Below, piece by piece: positions 1 through 12,705 of a DNA stretch of 64,000 nt. The translations under genes and the position numbers were made by a program. The stretch is taken from the NCBI RefSeq assembly GCF_949628265.1, contig NC_088786.1, positions 26,185,681 through 26,249,680 of the forward strand, written 5' to 3'. Under the pieces are notes generated by a model. That model had not been told where the DNA came from, did not search any database, and saw only the letters and a list, made by a program, of their open reading frames with translations. This DNA comes from Cloeon dipterum. Its lineage: Eukaryota; Arthropoda; Insecta; Ephemeroptera; Baetidae. Every line of letters starts with the position of its first letter. Position 1 is the stretch's first letter.

Positions 1-490
1 CGTTCACCAGGCGTTTTTGCAATCAACGTACGGGCGCGCGCGTGTTATTCGCAATCCTCAGCTGCAGTGGAGGTGAAAGTAAAAAGAGTGGGAATGGCGA
101 GCAAACCAAGAGCTTATTACATTATTCCATTTATCCTCGAGTGTCTTTATTGAAATGCAACAAGTCGTCCCCGTCCAGTCTTGATCATTCGAGTGTCGAA
201 ATCGGTTGAAACAACTCCTCTTGTCGTTGTGCACTTACCTGCCTACCTTCGTCAGCCTTGAATCATCCTTCCAGCTGGCGAGCACGATTGCCTGTCGATA
301 AGCAATTACACAAAACAATAATTGTTCATATTTTTTTATATTGTGCTACGTATCAAGAACGTTGACTCTCACATTGAGATTAACGATGCAGGGTGCTTGT
401 CTGCCTTCAGAGTGTTTGTAAACTCAGTGCTAGCAGCCTCAGGATGTTTTTGTCGCAAGAAAACCCTCTGAAATTGTCCCTGTATTTCAG
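1..490. other. window edge, no coding exon supported (probable Atg18 5' UTR/intron 1)
   Basis: This stretch precedes the first recognisable Atg18 exon, which opens with a consensus acceptor (tgtatttcag) ending at 490. Family members have a short N-terminal exon before this point. I could not find a start codon plus donor here in the right phase that gives family-like residues. It is therefore most likely intron 1 and 5' UTR, with the first coding exon upstream of the window or too diverged to see. A GC-rich patch (cgggcgcgcgcg) lies near 30-43. Confidence 0.4.
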
Positions 491-3400
491 GTCGCTGGCC
501 GTTGGCTCTAAAACAGGCTATAAGTTATTCACCCTATCTGCAGTAGACAATCTAGTCAAGATCTACGAAAATGGTGAGATTTTAAGATACAATAATATTA
601 AACAACATTGTTATCTATGTTTTTCGATGAAAAGAAAACGTCATTGTATTAAACGTCGATTCCTTAATTCTGAGTCACTCTCAGTCAAACCACTGTTTGA
701 AGGAATTTTGAATTTGACAATTTTTTATTTTATTCAACTGGAAAAATTGAATTTCCCTGGCCGTGGCATTAGAAAGTTCAGCTGCAGTCAATGCCACAAT
801 CTGTAAACTACGCAGTAGTGTTCCCATGCTGCTACTGCGACCTACACACACGCTGGCCGCGTTTTTAATTTCATCACAGACAGAAGTGTGCTAATGATTA
901 TATCTCCGTAGAATCGGAAGATATTTGCCTGGTGGAACGGCTGTTCAACAGTAGCCTGGTAGCAGTTGTCAGCCTCTCGTCGCCCCGAAAACTGAAGGTA
1001 TGCCACTTCAAGAAGGGCACCGAGATCTGCAACTACAGCTACTCAAACACCATCCTCGCTATCAAGCTCAACAGAAAGGTGAGGAGACAACTTATGTTTT
1101 GAACAATTATTATCAAGGGATAAGTTGCGTTGGTGTAGTTCCCTTGATTCCATTTGAAAATTGTTGCCTCTCAAGGGTTACATCATTCTTATCATTTGCA
1201 TTACATTTCCTGATCCTGACACGTCATGTATTCAAAACTAACATTATTTGGAAAAACTAAATAAATTCCCAACTTCCAATAATTGCAGACCTAAATTAAT
1301 TTTTAAATATAACTTGCCTTTAGCAACAGACAAACGTTAAATTATCCAAACTGGTTATTCCTTTAAGTTATCTGCTGACATATATTCCACTTAATAAGAC
1401 ATTAAATACAATGCAAGCGCTTTGTTAAATATTTACGTCATGGCCATATTTCGTCTGACGTTTGAGGACTCTTCATGCAAATGACAATAGGAGAGAGCGT
1501 CATGCATGCATATGAAAGAGCACTACATGTGATCAATGATCTTGTTTTTTAACCTGTCACACCGTTTTGCTCAATTTCAGCGTCTGGTGGTATGTCTGGA
1601 GGATTCACTATATGTCCACAACATCCAGGATATGCGTGTCTTGCACAACATCAGAGACACGCCCTCAAACCCCATGGGGCTTTGCACGCTTTGCAACGGA
1701 GAGTCCAGCTACCTGGCGTATCCCGGCTCGAGCACTATTGGCGAGGTTCAGGTGTTTGATGCCCTCAACCTGGTATGTGTACCGTTGATTTATAATTTGA
1801 AAATACTAAACTTCAAGACAAGTTCTTGACTTGAATCTATGGTATTTTGGCGTAAATTTGATGCAAGGGAACGAGCCTCACGCATTGTGCCCTCTGTGTT
1901 GTCCAGAGCGCGAAGATTATGATATCAGCACACGAGTCTCCCTTGGCGGCGATGGCTTTTAACTATACGGGTCAGCAGCTGGCTACTGCCTCGGAAAGAG
2001 GCACTGTCATCCGGGTGTTCAATGTCGCCGACGGAAGCAGACTCTGGGAGTTCAGGCGTGGCGTCAAGAGATGCGTGGCCATCTCCAGCCTGGCGTTCAG
2101 CCCTGATGCAATGTTTCTCTGCTGCTCTAGTAATACCGAAACGGTGCATGTTTTCCGCTTAGACCAACCTGACAGCCCCAGGCAAAGGTATATTACAAGC
2201 GCCTTCATTTGCGGTTAAGCCTCAAGTATGCCTGTAGCGGTTTTGCAACACTTTTTTTCTAGTCTCTGTATTGTTTGATTACTGCGTGGATTTCATTACT
2301 TTCTGACCAACCAACCATGGATTGGATTTGATTAGATAGGTTTTTATTGATTTGTATTGCTCGAAATATCAGAAATTTGTATTTCAGTAAAAGGATTGTG
2401 GTGGTATCATTATTAATATCTCTGCTTTTGATAAATTTATTTGAAACAAAGTTAAAGTTTGAGTAAACAAGCTTTTGTGTTACATTATTCTTGCATACAA
2501 AAGCTATACAAACCCAGAAACCCCGTTCTACCGTGGGCACAATTCAAAGAATGTGCTAGTGTAGCAAGAAACTACCAACATTGAATTTCTATGATTTCAA
2601 ATGATAACTATATGAACCTTTTCGCGCGAAATCCAATAAGGACGTTATCAATAAAAATGAATATTGCTAACCAGTTTGTTTTCGATCACATAGCCAACAA
2701 AACTTACCACAACCCGCTGAAACTGGTGCTGGCTGGATGGAATACTTATCAATGGCTGTGTCAAAATCTGCAAATCTTCTACCCGCCAGGATGACAGACG
2801 TGTTCTCTCAAGGAAGGGCTTTTGCCACTGCCCACCTGCCTTTCCAAGGTGTACGCAGTGTTTGCTGTGTAGTTAGGTAACGTGGCGCGTGTCAATGATT
2901 TCATTGAGGAAACTGACCATTGCACTATCCTTTTACAGCATTCAGAAGGTGCCAAGGTTGTTGGTCGCATCCGCGGATGGCTACTTGTACGTCTACGAAA
3001 TCAACACTGCCGAGGGTGGTGATTGTGTTCTCCTCAGACAGCACAAGTAAGGAAAACAATGAAACCATTGTTTTATTCATGTTAACGCATGTCTTTCTCT
3101 TGAGAATGAAATGCATTGCTGAAGATGCACTGACTCAATTATAAGTTTTAGAATCGATGATAGTATGGAATTAAATTATCTAAATCTAGATGGTAATTAA
3201 TTGCCATAAAATGCTTGCCTAATATGCAAGTGCCTATTTTAATGAGTCACAATAAAATTTCTAAAGATTTGTTGCTAGAACTAAACCACATTTGTAGCTA
3301 TTAGATGGTTTAATTTCTTTTTTAAGTGTTTTGCAGTAGAAATAATAGAGCAGTAGTTTGTTTTGAAGTAGAAGTAGTTTTATTAGATGATGCCACTTCT

Positions 3401-5088
3401 TACCGTCATTTCTGTGTCAGACACCATTTTAAAAGATATCTTTGCTATTTATACCCCCTCTTCGAGAATTGGATGATAGTTATTATAGTCTTCAAACAAT
3501 ATGCTAGCATTATTTTAAATTCGTGAAATTAACACTTGTCAAATTTTTGAAGTATTGTAAAATTTGCAAAGCTTTTTTAGCACATGCGAAAGAGTATTCC
3601 AAGCGAATCAAATTTTACGCGTTGATAATCCTTGTTCATTCGTCATCAGACGTTGCAAGATGAAAAATAAATCAAGTTTTATCTTGATAGGCTGGACGGC
3701 AAAGAGACTGAAGGGTGCCCACCAAAGGCTCTTTCGGGCGACGTTGTCGACAAGCCATCAAGTTCGCTTGCCATGCCTAAGCCAGAAGGTAAGATTTTGA
3801 CGTTAAGCTTAGCATGGTGTGTGATGATTCCTCTGCAGAGGATGTGGTGTTGAACTTGTTTGCACCGCTCCTCAAACAATTCCTTGCCGACAAAGAAATG
3901 GCCAATGTCTCGTATGGTGATTCGACTCCATGTCGTCTCCTGAGTCACGCCAGACAATCTGCACACCAACTGAGAAATGATTTTCACTCTTGTCTGTTCA
4001 CACTGTTTTTGAAAATTAGCCTTTCCTCCGTGTCTAAACCAACTGACCCTCAGTTGGTTGCCGAATTAATTTTGACTCTTGAAATTTGTGCCCCCGCAGC
4101 AGGCGCCATTAGTAGCTACGCTGGAATTTTGAAGGGCAGTGGCAGCGCCGACGTCATGTCAGGTACTACTGGCCCTCCTTTAAATACCAAATGACAGGCA
4201 GCGTTTTGTTGTGTGGGCGCGAGGTTGTGACCTGACTTGAAATTTCTGAAGTCCAGATCAGTTTTCGCACTTCCAAATTTGGATCAGAACCTTAGTTTGA
4301 TTGGGAATAAGTAAATTGTACTAACGATCCTTGTGTTATTGTGCAATGGCTTTTCTTATTTATATATTTCAATTAAATTTTCTTCAATTATTGTTTTTTG
4401 AAATTTTTATCAGCCTTGAAGGACTCAGCGATAACGATATTATTTGAGCAATGGGGTTAACAACAATAAGTAAATGGTAATTTAAACTGTTTAATTGGAT
4501 TGTTATTAAATTAACTGTAAAAATCTTGCACAGGATATTGTAATACACCCCGAACAATTTGCGCTTTAGATATGTCAGGTTTGAGTTACCTACGACTGCG
4601 GGTCAGATACTTAATTTCTAGTCAGGCTACCACATTGCGTCGGCACAACAGTAACGTTGGCTTCTGCTGTTTTCATCAATCGAAATACAGTTAAATCTAA
4701 ACAATATTTGCTCATACCGATCATTTTTGTGATCCAACACTCCCGTTCCCCCCATGAATTGAGAAATCATTTTGATCAAACGTACTCTTTGATTATTCAC
4801 TAAATCACCTGTAGAACACAAGGTATGTATGAAAGATGTCATATTTGTGGTGTTGGGATTTCATTTTTGTTTGAAACCTCTGGCAAGGTCAAATGAATCC
4901 TTCCCCTATTCTTTGGCAAAATGCTGATCGCCTTGAACCCAGTGGTTAGTAACTCGTTTGCGATTGTTGTGTCACTAGATTCGGACAAACTTCGTGAAAT
5001 GAAGTTTGCTACAGAGCTGCCTCCCGAGGGACCGCTTCAATTGGACGATGACAGCGAATTCCCACCAGTTACCCAGAAAACGGAGTGA
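491..5088 (+). CDS. Atg18: Atg18/WIPI2 autophagy PROPPIN (5' partial)
   Basis: WD-repeat beta-propeller protein that binds PI3P/PI(3,5)P2 on the phagophore and helps recruit the Atg8-lipidation machinery. Exons joined in phase: 491-573, 912-1078, 1581-1772, 1907-2187, 2694-2876, 2939-3046, 3691-3788, 4100-4162, 4979-5088. They give 427 residues plus a missing N-terminal exon (human WIPI2 is about 450). The family signature is visible: SLAVGSK near the start, [20 protein letters not shown], and the phosphoinositide-binding FRRG at 2051-2062 within [10 protein letters not shown]. Also seen are [32 protein letters not shown], and an acidic C-terminus (LDDDSEFPP) matching the WIPI2 tail. The 3788-4979 joins are supported by phase and tail similarity and are the least certain. 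The 4100 acceptor is a CAGCAG tandem. Confidence 0.93.
2051..2062 (+). other. FRRG phosphoinositide-binding motif codons of Atg18
   Basis: Codons for Phe-Arg-Arg-Gly lie inside the fourth recognised exon. In the PROPPIN family the two arginines contact PI3P and PI(3,5)P2. Retention of both suggests a membrane-binding-competent protein. Confidence 0.9.
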
Positions 5089-6279
5089 TGCCGAGCTCCT
5101 TTTGAGTGTACAGACTTGGTTTGCTTTGCTGACAGCAATGACTTTCATTATGTAATGCAACCATTTTTCGTCGCTAAGGACTGTAAAGTTATTTTTTATA
5201 CACAAACACACTCCCAATAGCGCCAAGCTGGCTGAGAAATTTCAATGAGTGACGTACCATCTTCTTTCAAGGCCAACGATGAACCTACAGCTGACGCACT
5301 CACTCGTTTTTGTCAATACAAAGTTTGTGGTCAGTTTCAAGACTTTCCTCTATAGCTATTAAGTTGTAAGTTTAAGAATTCAAGTAAAAGCGTTCTGTGA
5401 AAATATAAAAACGTCATAAAAACGTTAAAATCCCAAAAAATGAGAAAAAATATATATCATTAAGTAAGAGTAATTTTCAAATCTCCTTTTGGTTTGTTTT
5501 GGGATTATTTTTTGTATCAGCACACATTTTGATTGAACTAAAGAGTACAAGAAATTGGTGTCATTGTGTACATAATCAAATTACTACTGTAGCAATCTGA
5601 TGTTGGACAATATTAGTAGTGATTTAATTTATTTGTCGCCATATGAGCACTACTCAGCAAATTTTCATAGTAATTTTAATCACAGATGCGTATAATGCTC
5701 CCGTTATGAAAGTGCTTAATTTATTAAGTGTGCCGATTACTTCATTAAGTTGCTATTTGTCATAACACGTTGCTGAGGGCATGTGTATTCAAAAGTCTGA
5801 CGATTTTGTCTTGCGCTGAATATCTAAAGAAGGCTTCATAACGCAAGTTATTGGTATTTTCTAAGTCTTTCCAGCAAATCAAGTATCTCTGGTTTGCGTC
5901 TGAACTAAAATGTTGCTTGAGGATCACAAATGTTTCAATAAAAGTTAAGTGACATGAATGCAGAATTTGGTTTGTATAATTACTGTAGCACTGCGGCAAT
6001 AATGGAGTGGAATGGTGCCTTTGATGGAGTGCCCTTGAAATAGCAGATTCAAAATTTGTGCTACGTCTTAGCATAACACATACAGAACGATGATTATTGC
6101 AAGATATGTAAGCCAAGCCGTTGCGCTTTGTTGAGCGCATGATTTGCGTGCAAGTTGCAATGTGAGAGTCCGAGCGATGTTCAGGGGTCGAGCACGGACT
6201 GAAGCGCCTACGTTTACCTCCCTTTGCATTGCAATTATGAGTCGATTTGGAAGGATTGCGAAAGCTTTCCGACTCGCTT

Positions 6280-6315
6280 GTTTGCACCTTTCCAGCATGC
6301 GTGAATTAATTTTAT
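6280..6315 (+). repeat. dispersed short repeat, copy 1
   Basis: The core gtttgcacctttccag followed by catgcgtgaattaatttta recurs with a few changes at 62175-62209 in an SS18 intron and, more diverged, at 52701-52724 in an EDC4 intron. All three copies are in the same orientation. It may be the conserved piece of a decayed transposable element. No terminal inverted repeats were found by eye. Confidence 0.55.
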
Positions 6316-6837
6316 TTTGACCTAGTGTGAGAATAAACAAATATACAATTACAATGGACGGATTCTAGCAATAAACGGCCCCGGTGCGGGGGGAAGTAAC
6401 ACAAGCACGTCCATATCTGGACTGGACTCTAATGAGGCCTGCGCGGTCATGTTATTCATTCGCGATGTTAATGGGACGAGACAAGAGATGAACCAATATT
6501 AATACAAAAAAATGAATTAAATTTAATTGGTTAAGCAATGAAAGCACTTAAAATTTATGGTGTTATTATTCTCATGTTTGTTATATGTTACTCAAGTTTT
6601 TTTTTTTTAATTTCACGTTGGATAAACCGAGATAATAATTTAAGTAATATAAGATTTAGCAACATCTATAATTTTTTAAAGCTACTCTACAAATCCACTT
6701 TGGAACCATCATTGTAAAACGCTAATTCATTTCTCAAAGATCAATGGTAGAACTATTTAAGGCTACTATAAGCACTTTTCAATAACTGCGCGCTTTTAAA
6801 TGCCCTTCTTGGTTTCATATCAGTGATTTTATAATCG

Positions 6838-6843
6838 TTTATT
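6838..6843 (-). other. putative poly(A) signal for BTF3
   Basis: AATAAA on the minus strand (tttatt on plus), about 310 nt beyond the BTF3 stop codon. The position is plausible; use is not shown by sequence alone. Confidence 0.35.
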
Positions 6844-7150
6844 AACAAACAGAACACAAGAAGTGTTAGTCAACTCGAGTGAAGGTCAGAAATATATAAA
6901 CCAAATGAGGTAGAGTCTAATAGTTCATACAAATCAAAGGCTGATTTGTGGAAACGTTTAATTTTTAACATTATTACACCAACACAGAAGAGTTACAACA
7001 GCTGCGAAAATTAATGGTGTCGAAAAAAATCAAAAGTACTGCTGCTGAAAATAAAGAGGCACTAGGAATGTCCAAAGATATTCCTTCCTGAAGTGTGTTC
7101 CTCAAGCGGTTTCTTATCTTTTGCAACAGTCAGTTTGGAGATGGATTCTC

Positions 7151-7736
7151 TTAATCCTGTAAGCGAAAAAATATCATTAGACCAAGAAAAATCCTGTTGT
7201 AAAATGAGAAATTTGAAACTTGACACGTGCAAAAAGAAAAAGAGTTGACACCATACCGATTTTTTGGCAGATGGGGCTTCTCCTTTACTGGCTTCATCAA
7301 AGTTTGACTTCAACTCCGGCACAAAGTCATCATCTTCACCTTCAGCGGGGCGACTTTGGTTTGCGCGCTGAGCGTTAATGGACGTGGCTAGACGTCTCAA
7401 CTGACTCATACTGTCAGGGCCAAGCTGGCTGAAAATGCCTGGCAGCATGTCCGTGATTTGCCTTTCGTCGGCGCGTCCAGTGATAGCGAATGTGTTTGCG
7501 CCACCAGCAGCCTGCGTTTTGGGGTTGTTAAAGTGCAGAACCGTGCCATCGTCCTTGAACATGTTAACTTCCTCGATGCCAGGGATGGGGTTCACGTTGA
7601 GCTTCTTCAAACAGCTCTGCAATTTCTTATCGTCGGTCTCAGCAGTGGCGTGGACAACCTTCTTCTTGCGGCGAGGGGTGCCCTTTCCGCCTATGCGCAC
7701 CTGCGCCTGTAGCTTCCTCAGCTTTTCCTCATTCAT
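7151..7736 (-). CDS. BTF3: BTF3 / nascent polypeptide-associated complex subunit beta
   Basis: Beta subunit of the ribosome-bound NAC heterodimer, which shields nascent chains and prevents mistargeting to the ER; the Drosophila homologue is bicaudal. Exons on the minus strand are 7736-7257 and 7156-7151, giving 161 residues, the usual length of the short BTF3 form. The start [20 protein letters not shown] is the family N-terminus, including the basic RRKKK ribosome-binding stretch. It is followed by the NAC domain ([41 protein letters not shown]) and an acidic tail ending in FDEAS. An upstream in-frame ATG at 7754 lies beyond an acceptor (cccacag) ending at 7741, so it is intronic and a 5' UTR intron is implied. 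The last exon adds only Asp plus stop (GATTAA). Confidence 0.95.
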
Positions 7737-7742
7737 GGTACT

Positions 7743-8538
7743 GTGGGAAAGCAAGAATTGTTAATATGTGATGGGAGACAGGTTGGCGTTTTGGGCGCGA
7801 TTCGCCCAAAACAAGGAAGTGAACGCTCAATGTCACGCACGGAGGCAGGTGCGCCGCAAGGGCGGCCCGAATTCGTACTTCAAACGAGAAACGACTCGTT
7901 TTTCGACGTGATAACTTACTTAAAGTGTACTTTGTTTAATAAGGATTGCGTAGATTAAAGATTCGGCGACTCGCGCGGAGGGTTTAAGCGATATTTAGCT
8001 GCGAAACCGGCTAATTACGGACTGCAGTTTGTCTATCACCCATGAGGCGAAAGAAGGAACAGCCAAAAAATGACTGTCGGGAAGCGGGAAGAGGGAAGGT
8101 GGAGGCGCGAATGTTCAAACTTTAAATAATAACATTCTCCAATTCGATTCAAATTCTGCAAGTAATACTGAAACCTTATAGATGGCACTGTTTGACGAGA
8201 CGTTTTATCAGTAAAGGATTATGGATGACATTACGAGATTTGAACACTAAATTTTATTTTCATCAATTGTTTCGATTTTCTTTGTTGTTTGTATCTACAA
8301 AATTTCTCATTTATGCGAAAGTTTTAAAAGTTCTTTTGTTATTAAGCCCTAAAATCTGAAAGATAACTGTTTTACATTTAAGATCGTCGACTCCTTAGTG
8401 CACAACCTTATTTTGCAGTTAATGCTAGCAGTACTGCTGGCGGTGTTGTTGATGTAATTTCGTATAAACCGTACAGCTGGTAGAGAATGAAGAACGTTTG
8501 AGACTGCTTTCGACAAACCTGCAAATCACACGTTTAAA
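7743..8538. promoter_or_regulatory. divergent promoter region between BTF3 and NPL4
   Basis: About 800 bp separate the BTF3 start codon (minus) from the NPL4 start codon (plus). The region must hold both 5' UTRs, at least one BTF3 UTR intron and both promoters. It is locally GC-richer at 7790-7880 and 7960-8110. I could not place a TATA box or initiator with confidence. Confidence 0.45.
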
Positions 8539-11500
8539 ATGGGCTCCAAAGATTTAGTGAGTATTTTTCTTCTTCACAGAATTACGATAAATCTAACAGA
8601 ATCAATAAAAGCTCATATTTTTGTCACTTGAAGCAATGAGCACAATCTTGAAGTGGCGTTAAACGAGCAACTTTTTGCCTTGTCATGCATTAATAAAACA
8701 AAAATATAATATTATTTCTGATAATTATGTAAAAATATTATTTATGCCTAGGTTATCCGGGTGCGTTCTTCGGAGAAGATGCACAGATTTACATTCAGCA
8801 ATCAATCAGCTTCCACCATTGATCTTCTGAAAAAAGTAAAAGAAATTCTTTTGCGCTCACTTCTCTGACTCATTATCTGATAATCTTGTAGGTTTGCGAA
8901 GAATTAAAGGACACGCCTGAGAATTATTCTATGCATTTGGATCAAAAGCCTAGCAGCCCAGCCGTGCCGGTTTCCCAGAGGAATCTTTTGAACAAGTTTC
9001 CAAATGGGCAAATATTTTATCTAGTTCGCTCTCCCCACGCATCGGTTATTGAGCCTGAGGAGCCGATGCAGACTGAAGAGGCCAACAAAGAGCTGGCAAT
9101 GGATGCTGTCGACGTGCAGCTCTTTGCTGATAAAGGAAAAATAGAGCGAGGAAGGGATGAAAAGCTGTGCAGACACGGACCGAATGGCCGTTGCATCCAC
9201 TGCTCACCCCTTGAGCCGTACGACGAAGCCTATTTAAAAGAGCATAACATCAAGCACTTGTCCTTTCACTCTTATTTAAAGAAAATGTCATCGTCAGCTA
9301 GTGGGTAAGGTTTAAATAATTCAAAGGGCAAGTTTTTAAAATTTGTATTTAAAGACTGGATCCAAGTTGATTGTTAATTATTTTTCGCATTCTTCTATCA
9401 TTCACTTCCTGTTACCAAATATTACAAGGATGTATGCACTTGAATTTGTCCAGACTTTTGCAATTATTTCAGCATAATGTCATAATATGAATTAAATATT
9501 ATTCTCAAACATGAAATTTCAACAAATTGATAAACAATTTTGGGTACTTCCTCCAAACTCCTCGCTATAGCATTTCTTAACTTAAATAATCTTTTGTATT
9601 GTGACAGTCAATTTAATGAATCCTTAAGCTCAAATACCTAACCTGTCAATGAGAAACGCTCCAGTGCAGATCAATTGAGCTCATTCAAAAGTATTAATGA
9701 AAACTTACATAATTCATTTAGTACTCTATAATGACAATGATTGAAAATCTGATACTTGTATTTAAAAAAGAATACATCAGGCAGCTAACAAAATTGCTCT
9801 TTTAACAGCTCAAAATTTGTTGGAATGGAGGATCTCATCTGCAAGATAAAACCTGGATGCAAAGATCACTTGCCTTGGCCCAAAGGAATTTGCTCCAAAT
9901 GCCAGCCAAGTGCTATTACCCTCAATCGACAGGTAGACCTTCAATTTTGCCTAAAAGTGAAGTTCAAACTGAATCCTCCCAATTTAGTCCTATCGGCACG
10001 TCGACAATGTGATGTTTGAGAACCCAAGGCTTGTGGAGCGCTTTCTGAACTTTTGGCGCTCGACTGGCTATCAGCGCATCGGTTTCCTATACGGCCGCTA
10101 CGAGTCTCATGCGGACGTGCCTCTTGGCATCAGGGCCACAGTAGCTGCTATTTACGAACCGCCTCAGGTGACAATTTGGCAACTGTCATTGGGAAAGGGA
10201 TAAATTGTATGTTTTTGTAGGAAAACTCGAGGGATCTTGTCAAGCTCCTGCCAGATGAGCGCCAAGAGATAGTGGACAGTTTAGCTCAAGCTCTTGGTCT
10301 CAGGAGGGTGGGCTGGATCTTCACAGACTTGGTGGTCGACGACCCAAAACAGGGAACTGTAAGTACACCTGGGTTTCTTTTTCATTCTTGGTGTTGCAAA
10401 AACTTGTTTTACCAATTTTCAACGCGTGAGTTAGGGCAACATACACGTATGCATACCAAATTAAATCAAATTTGAAGACCCATGATAGTGGTGGCGACTC
10501 TTTATATATTTGATGCCAAAGAAAGCATAAAATCAGCATTGATTCTGTTTTAAGTCCTTAACCATTAATTGCGTAAATTCAAAATGTAAAAAATTTATGA
10601 TCCAGAATGACAGAATCATTGAGAAAACATTGAGAGAATTCTTGGGAGAGCACTCAATGTTGCATCAATGTTTTTTTGTTTATTCCACAGGTTAAAAATT
10701 TGCGAGGAATCGAGAGCCACTTTCTATCTGCGCAAGAGTGCATCACGGCTGGCCACTTCCAGAACCGACACCCCAACTTCATCCACAAGTCGCAGTTTGG
10801 CTCAAAGTTTGTGACCGTGTGCGTGACTGGCGATAAGAACAATCAGGTGCACATGGAGGGCTACAGCGTGTCAAATCAGTGCATGGCGCTCGTCAGGGAC
10901 AACTGCCTGGTGCCGACCAAGGACGCGTCCGAGCTGGGCTACATCAAGAACTCGACCAACGAGCAATACGTGCCAGACGTCTTTTACAAAGTTAGAAACG
11001 TTCATTTACGCAACAGATGAGACCTCCATTGTTGATTTGATCAAAACTCTTCTAGATAGTTTATGAATTAATTTTTCAGAACAGTTTGAGATAAAATCAA
11101 TTTGTGGATGGTAAAAATTATCTCTCAAAGCTTGTAGAAATTTTTAGTTTTCAAATAATGTCAGTCTGCAGACAATGGTTTTTTTAGAGCTCCCTATAAT
11201 GAGTTCATTCACTTTTTTAGATTTCAACCAGCCTTCGATTATTTTTGTTATGTAACATCCCATCCTCCATTTTTTTCAGGTGACTGATGAATATGGTAAT
11301 GAAGTGCAAAGGCTAGCCAGACCTCTACCTGTCGAGTACTTGCTGGTGGACGTACCAGCCTCCACTCCTCTCAGCCCGCAATTCACCTTTTTGGCAAACC
11401 AGTCCGTGCACAACAGAACTCATTTTCCAATAGAGAATAGGTATAACATTTGACTGGTGTTTTAGTAGGATTTTGATCCTAAATATTGACATTGCAGGCT

Positions 11501-12448
11501 CGTGGATAATCAAATCCAAGACTTCAACGCCCTCACTACGTATTACCAGCAGTTCAACCTGCTGAATGGTGGCAGCAACACTGCTGAAATGGCACGAAAG
11601 TTCCTCGAGGCCGTGTCTGATTTTCATGTTCTCTTCTACATTGCTACCATGGAAATGCTGCCTTTGAAGGTAGACAACATCCTTGAAATTTTGAAAATCC
11701 AATAATGCAAATCGATTTCCATTGTAATTAACTTGATAAACTTATTTGATTTAGAGCCGTTTTGACACAGTTGAAAAATCGCGGATTTCTAGTATTTTTC
11801 CTGCTCACTAATTGTTTTTTCATTTCAACTGGTTTGTGCTTGAATTAGGCACTTTTTCAAGAAAATATTTCAGGATTGGCTTTAACCACGAATTTAGTGT
11901 CACGTTACAAAGAAACAAATCCACACTCTGCCTCAGGTTAAGGCGTTTCACTATGCACATGATAATTGTTAAATCTATTTGCTTTTTTACTTAACTTACA
12001 AATATCATGCCATTGTAAAACTACATATACGTTAATGCACATATTATACTAACGTTTCTTAAAAACAAAGCAATGTCATCAATTCAATGAATTATGCCTC
12101 CGTTCCTGAGTGTACCAAATTAATTAACAAATTGATATTTTGTCAAATTACTAATTTGCAAATAAATGTTTTCAGGGCCACATGGCTCCTCTTCTGGAAG
12201 CAGTAAAGTCGGAGGACGCAGAGGCTGCTTGGACGTGGTCGCGAACGTCACAGTGGACGACTGTGGAGCAGTTGATGCTCGCCGCCGCAGGCTCGGACAT
12301 GTCGGCGAGGAGCAGTTTCTTGCCGATGAACGAGGCGCCACCGCAGATCCCGCCGTTGCCCTCCGCTGCGCCGTGGGTGTGCAACTACTGCACATTTGAA
12401 AACCAGGCTCAACACTCGAGCTGCGAAATGTGCAACTTGCCTCGGTAG
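8539..12448 (+). CDS. Npl4: NPL4, p97/VCP cofactor (nuclear protein localization 4)
   Basis: With UFD1 it recruits ubiquitylated substrates to the p97/VCP unfoldase in ER-associated and nuclear degradation. Exons: 8539-8556, 8752-8835, 8892-9304, 9809-9932, 9988-10167, 10221-10358, 10691-10990, 11280-11440, 11498-11669, 12176-12448. All phases agree, giving 620 residues (human 608). Domains: an N-terminal ubiquitin-like UBX-type fold (about 5-80). A zinc region with [12 protein letters not shown], then CKIKPGC and CSKC followed by [10 protein letters not shown]. The MPN-like NPL4 domain (about 215-520, with FGSKFVT-type, [12 protein letters not shown]-like and QYVPDVFYK motifs). A C-terminal NZF finger (WVCNYCTF, then CEMCNLPR). 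The first coding exon contributes only six residues (MGSKDL). NUDC lies tail-to-tail 257 bp downstream. Confidence 0.96.
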
Positions 12449-12645
12449 ACTCATTTTCATCTTTTCTCATCACAATTTACTGAGCTTTGATTTCGGTTGC
12501 TGCTGTTAATTTTTTGCTGTTTGGACCGAAAATTATTTGTACATGGAAAGAACAGAATGAAAATTTGCTACTGACACCAAACGACGTTTCATTTCTGACT
12601 AAAAATTCCGTTTTTTTTTTAATTAACGTTGTCATTTCAGCATCT

Positions 12646-12651
12646 TTTATT
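12646..12651 (-). other. putative poly(A) signal for NUDC
   Basis: AATAAA on the minus strand, 55 nt past the NUDC stop codon. This would put the NUDC 3' end within about 200 bp of the NPL4 stop codon, so the convergent transcripts are close or overlapping. Confidence 0.4.
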
Positions 12652-12705
12652 TCCAATTCTTACATCATGAAGTAAATGCGTAAATATTGCAAATGAGAAA
12701 CTTCA

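Larger units (their letters stand above)
5089..7150. other. intergenic, Atg18 3' side and BTF3 3' side
   Basis: No gene with recognisable protein similarity is seen. The region holds the presumed Atg18 3' UTR, AT-rich spacer and the BTF3 3' UTR (minus strand). A GC-richer patch at 6373-6500 and one copy of a dispersed short repeat (6280-6315) are the only distinct items. A minus-strand open frame at 5760-6287 has no recognisable domain and is treated as chance. Confidence 0.5.

Noticed and set aside
5760-6287. 175-codon minus-strand open frame between Atg18 and BTF3
   Set aside because: No recognisable domain, no supporting splice or promoter context, and partly overlaps a dispersed repeat. 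One frame of this length in 64 kb of six-frame sequence is not surprising.
7062-7150. Read-through BTF3 C-terminus GLRESISKL and onwards
   Set aside because: Only appears if the 100-nt intron is read through. Splicing 7257 to 7156 gives the family-like tail and an immediate stop.
7737-7754. Upstream in-frame ATG giving MLSHST before the BTF3 start
   Set aside because: It lies beyond a clear acceptor (cccacag), so it is intronic. MNEEKLRK is the conserved family start.
7435-7764. Plus-strand open frames antisense to BTF3
   Set aside because: Shadow frames of a well-supported coding exon.
12120-12473. Minus-strand frames over the last NPL4 exon
   Set aside because: Antisense shadows of the NZF-coding exon, with no independent features.
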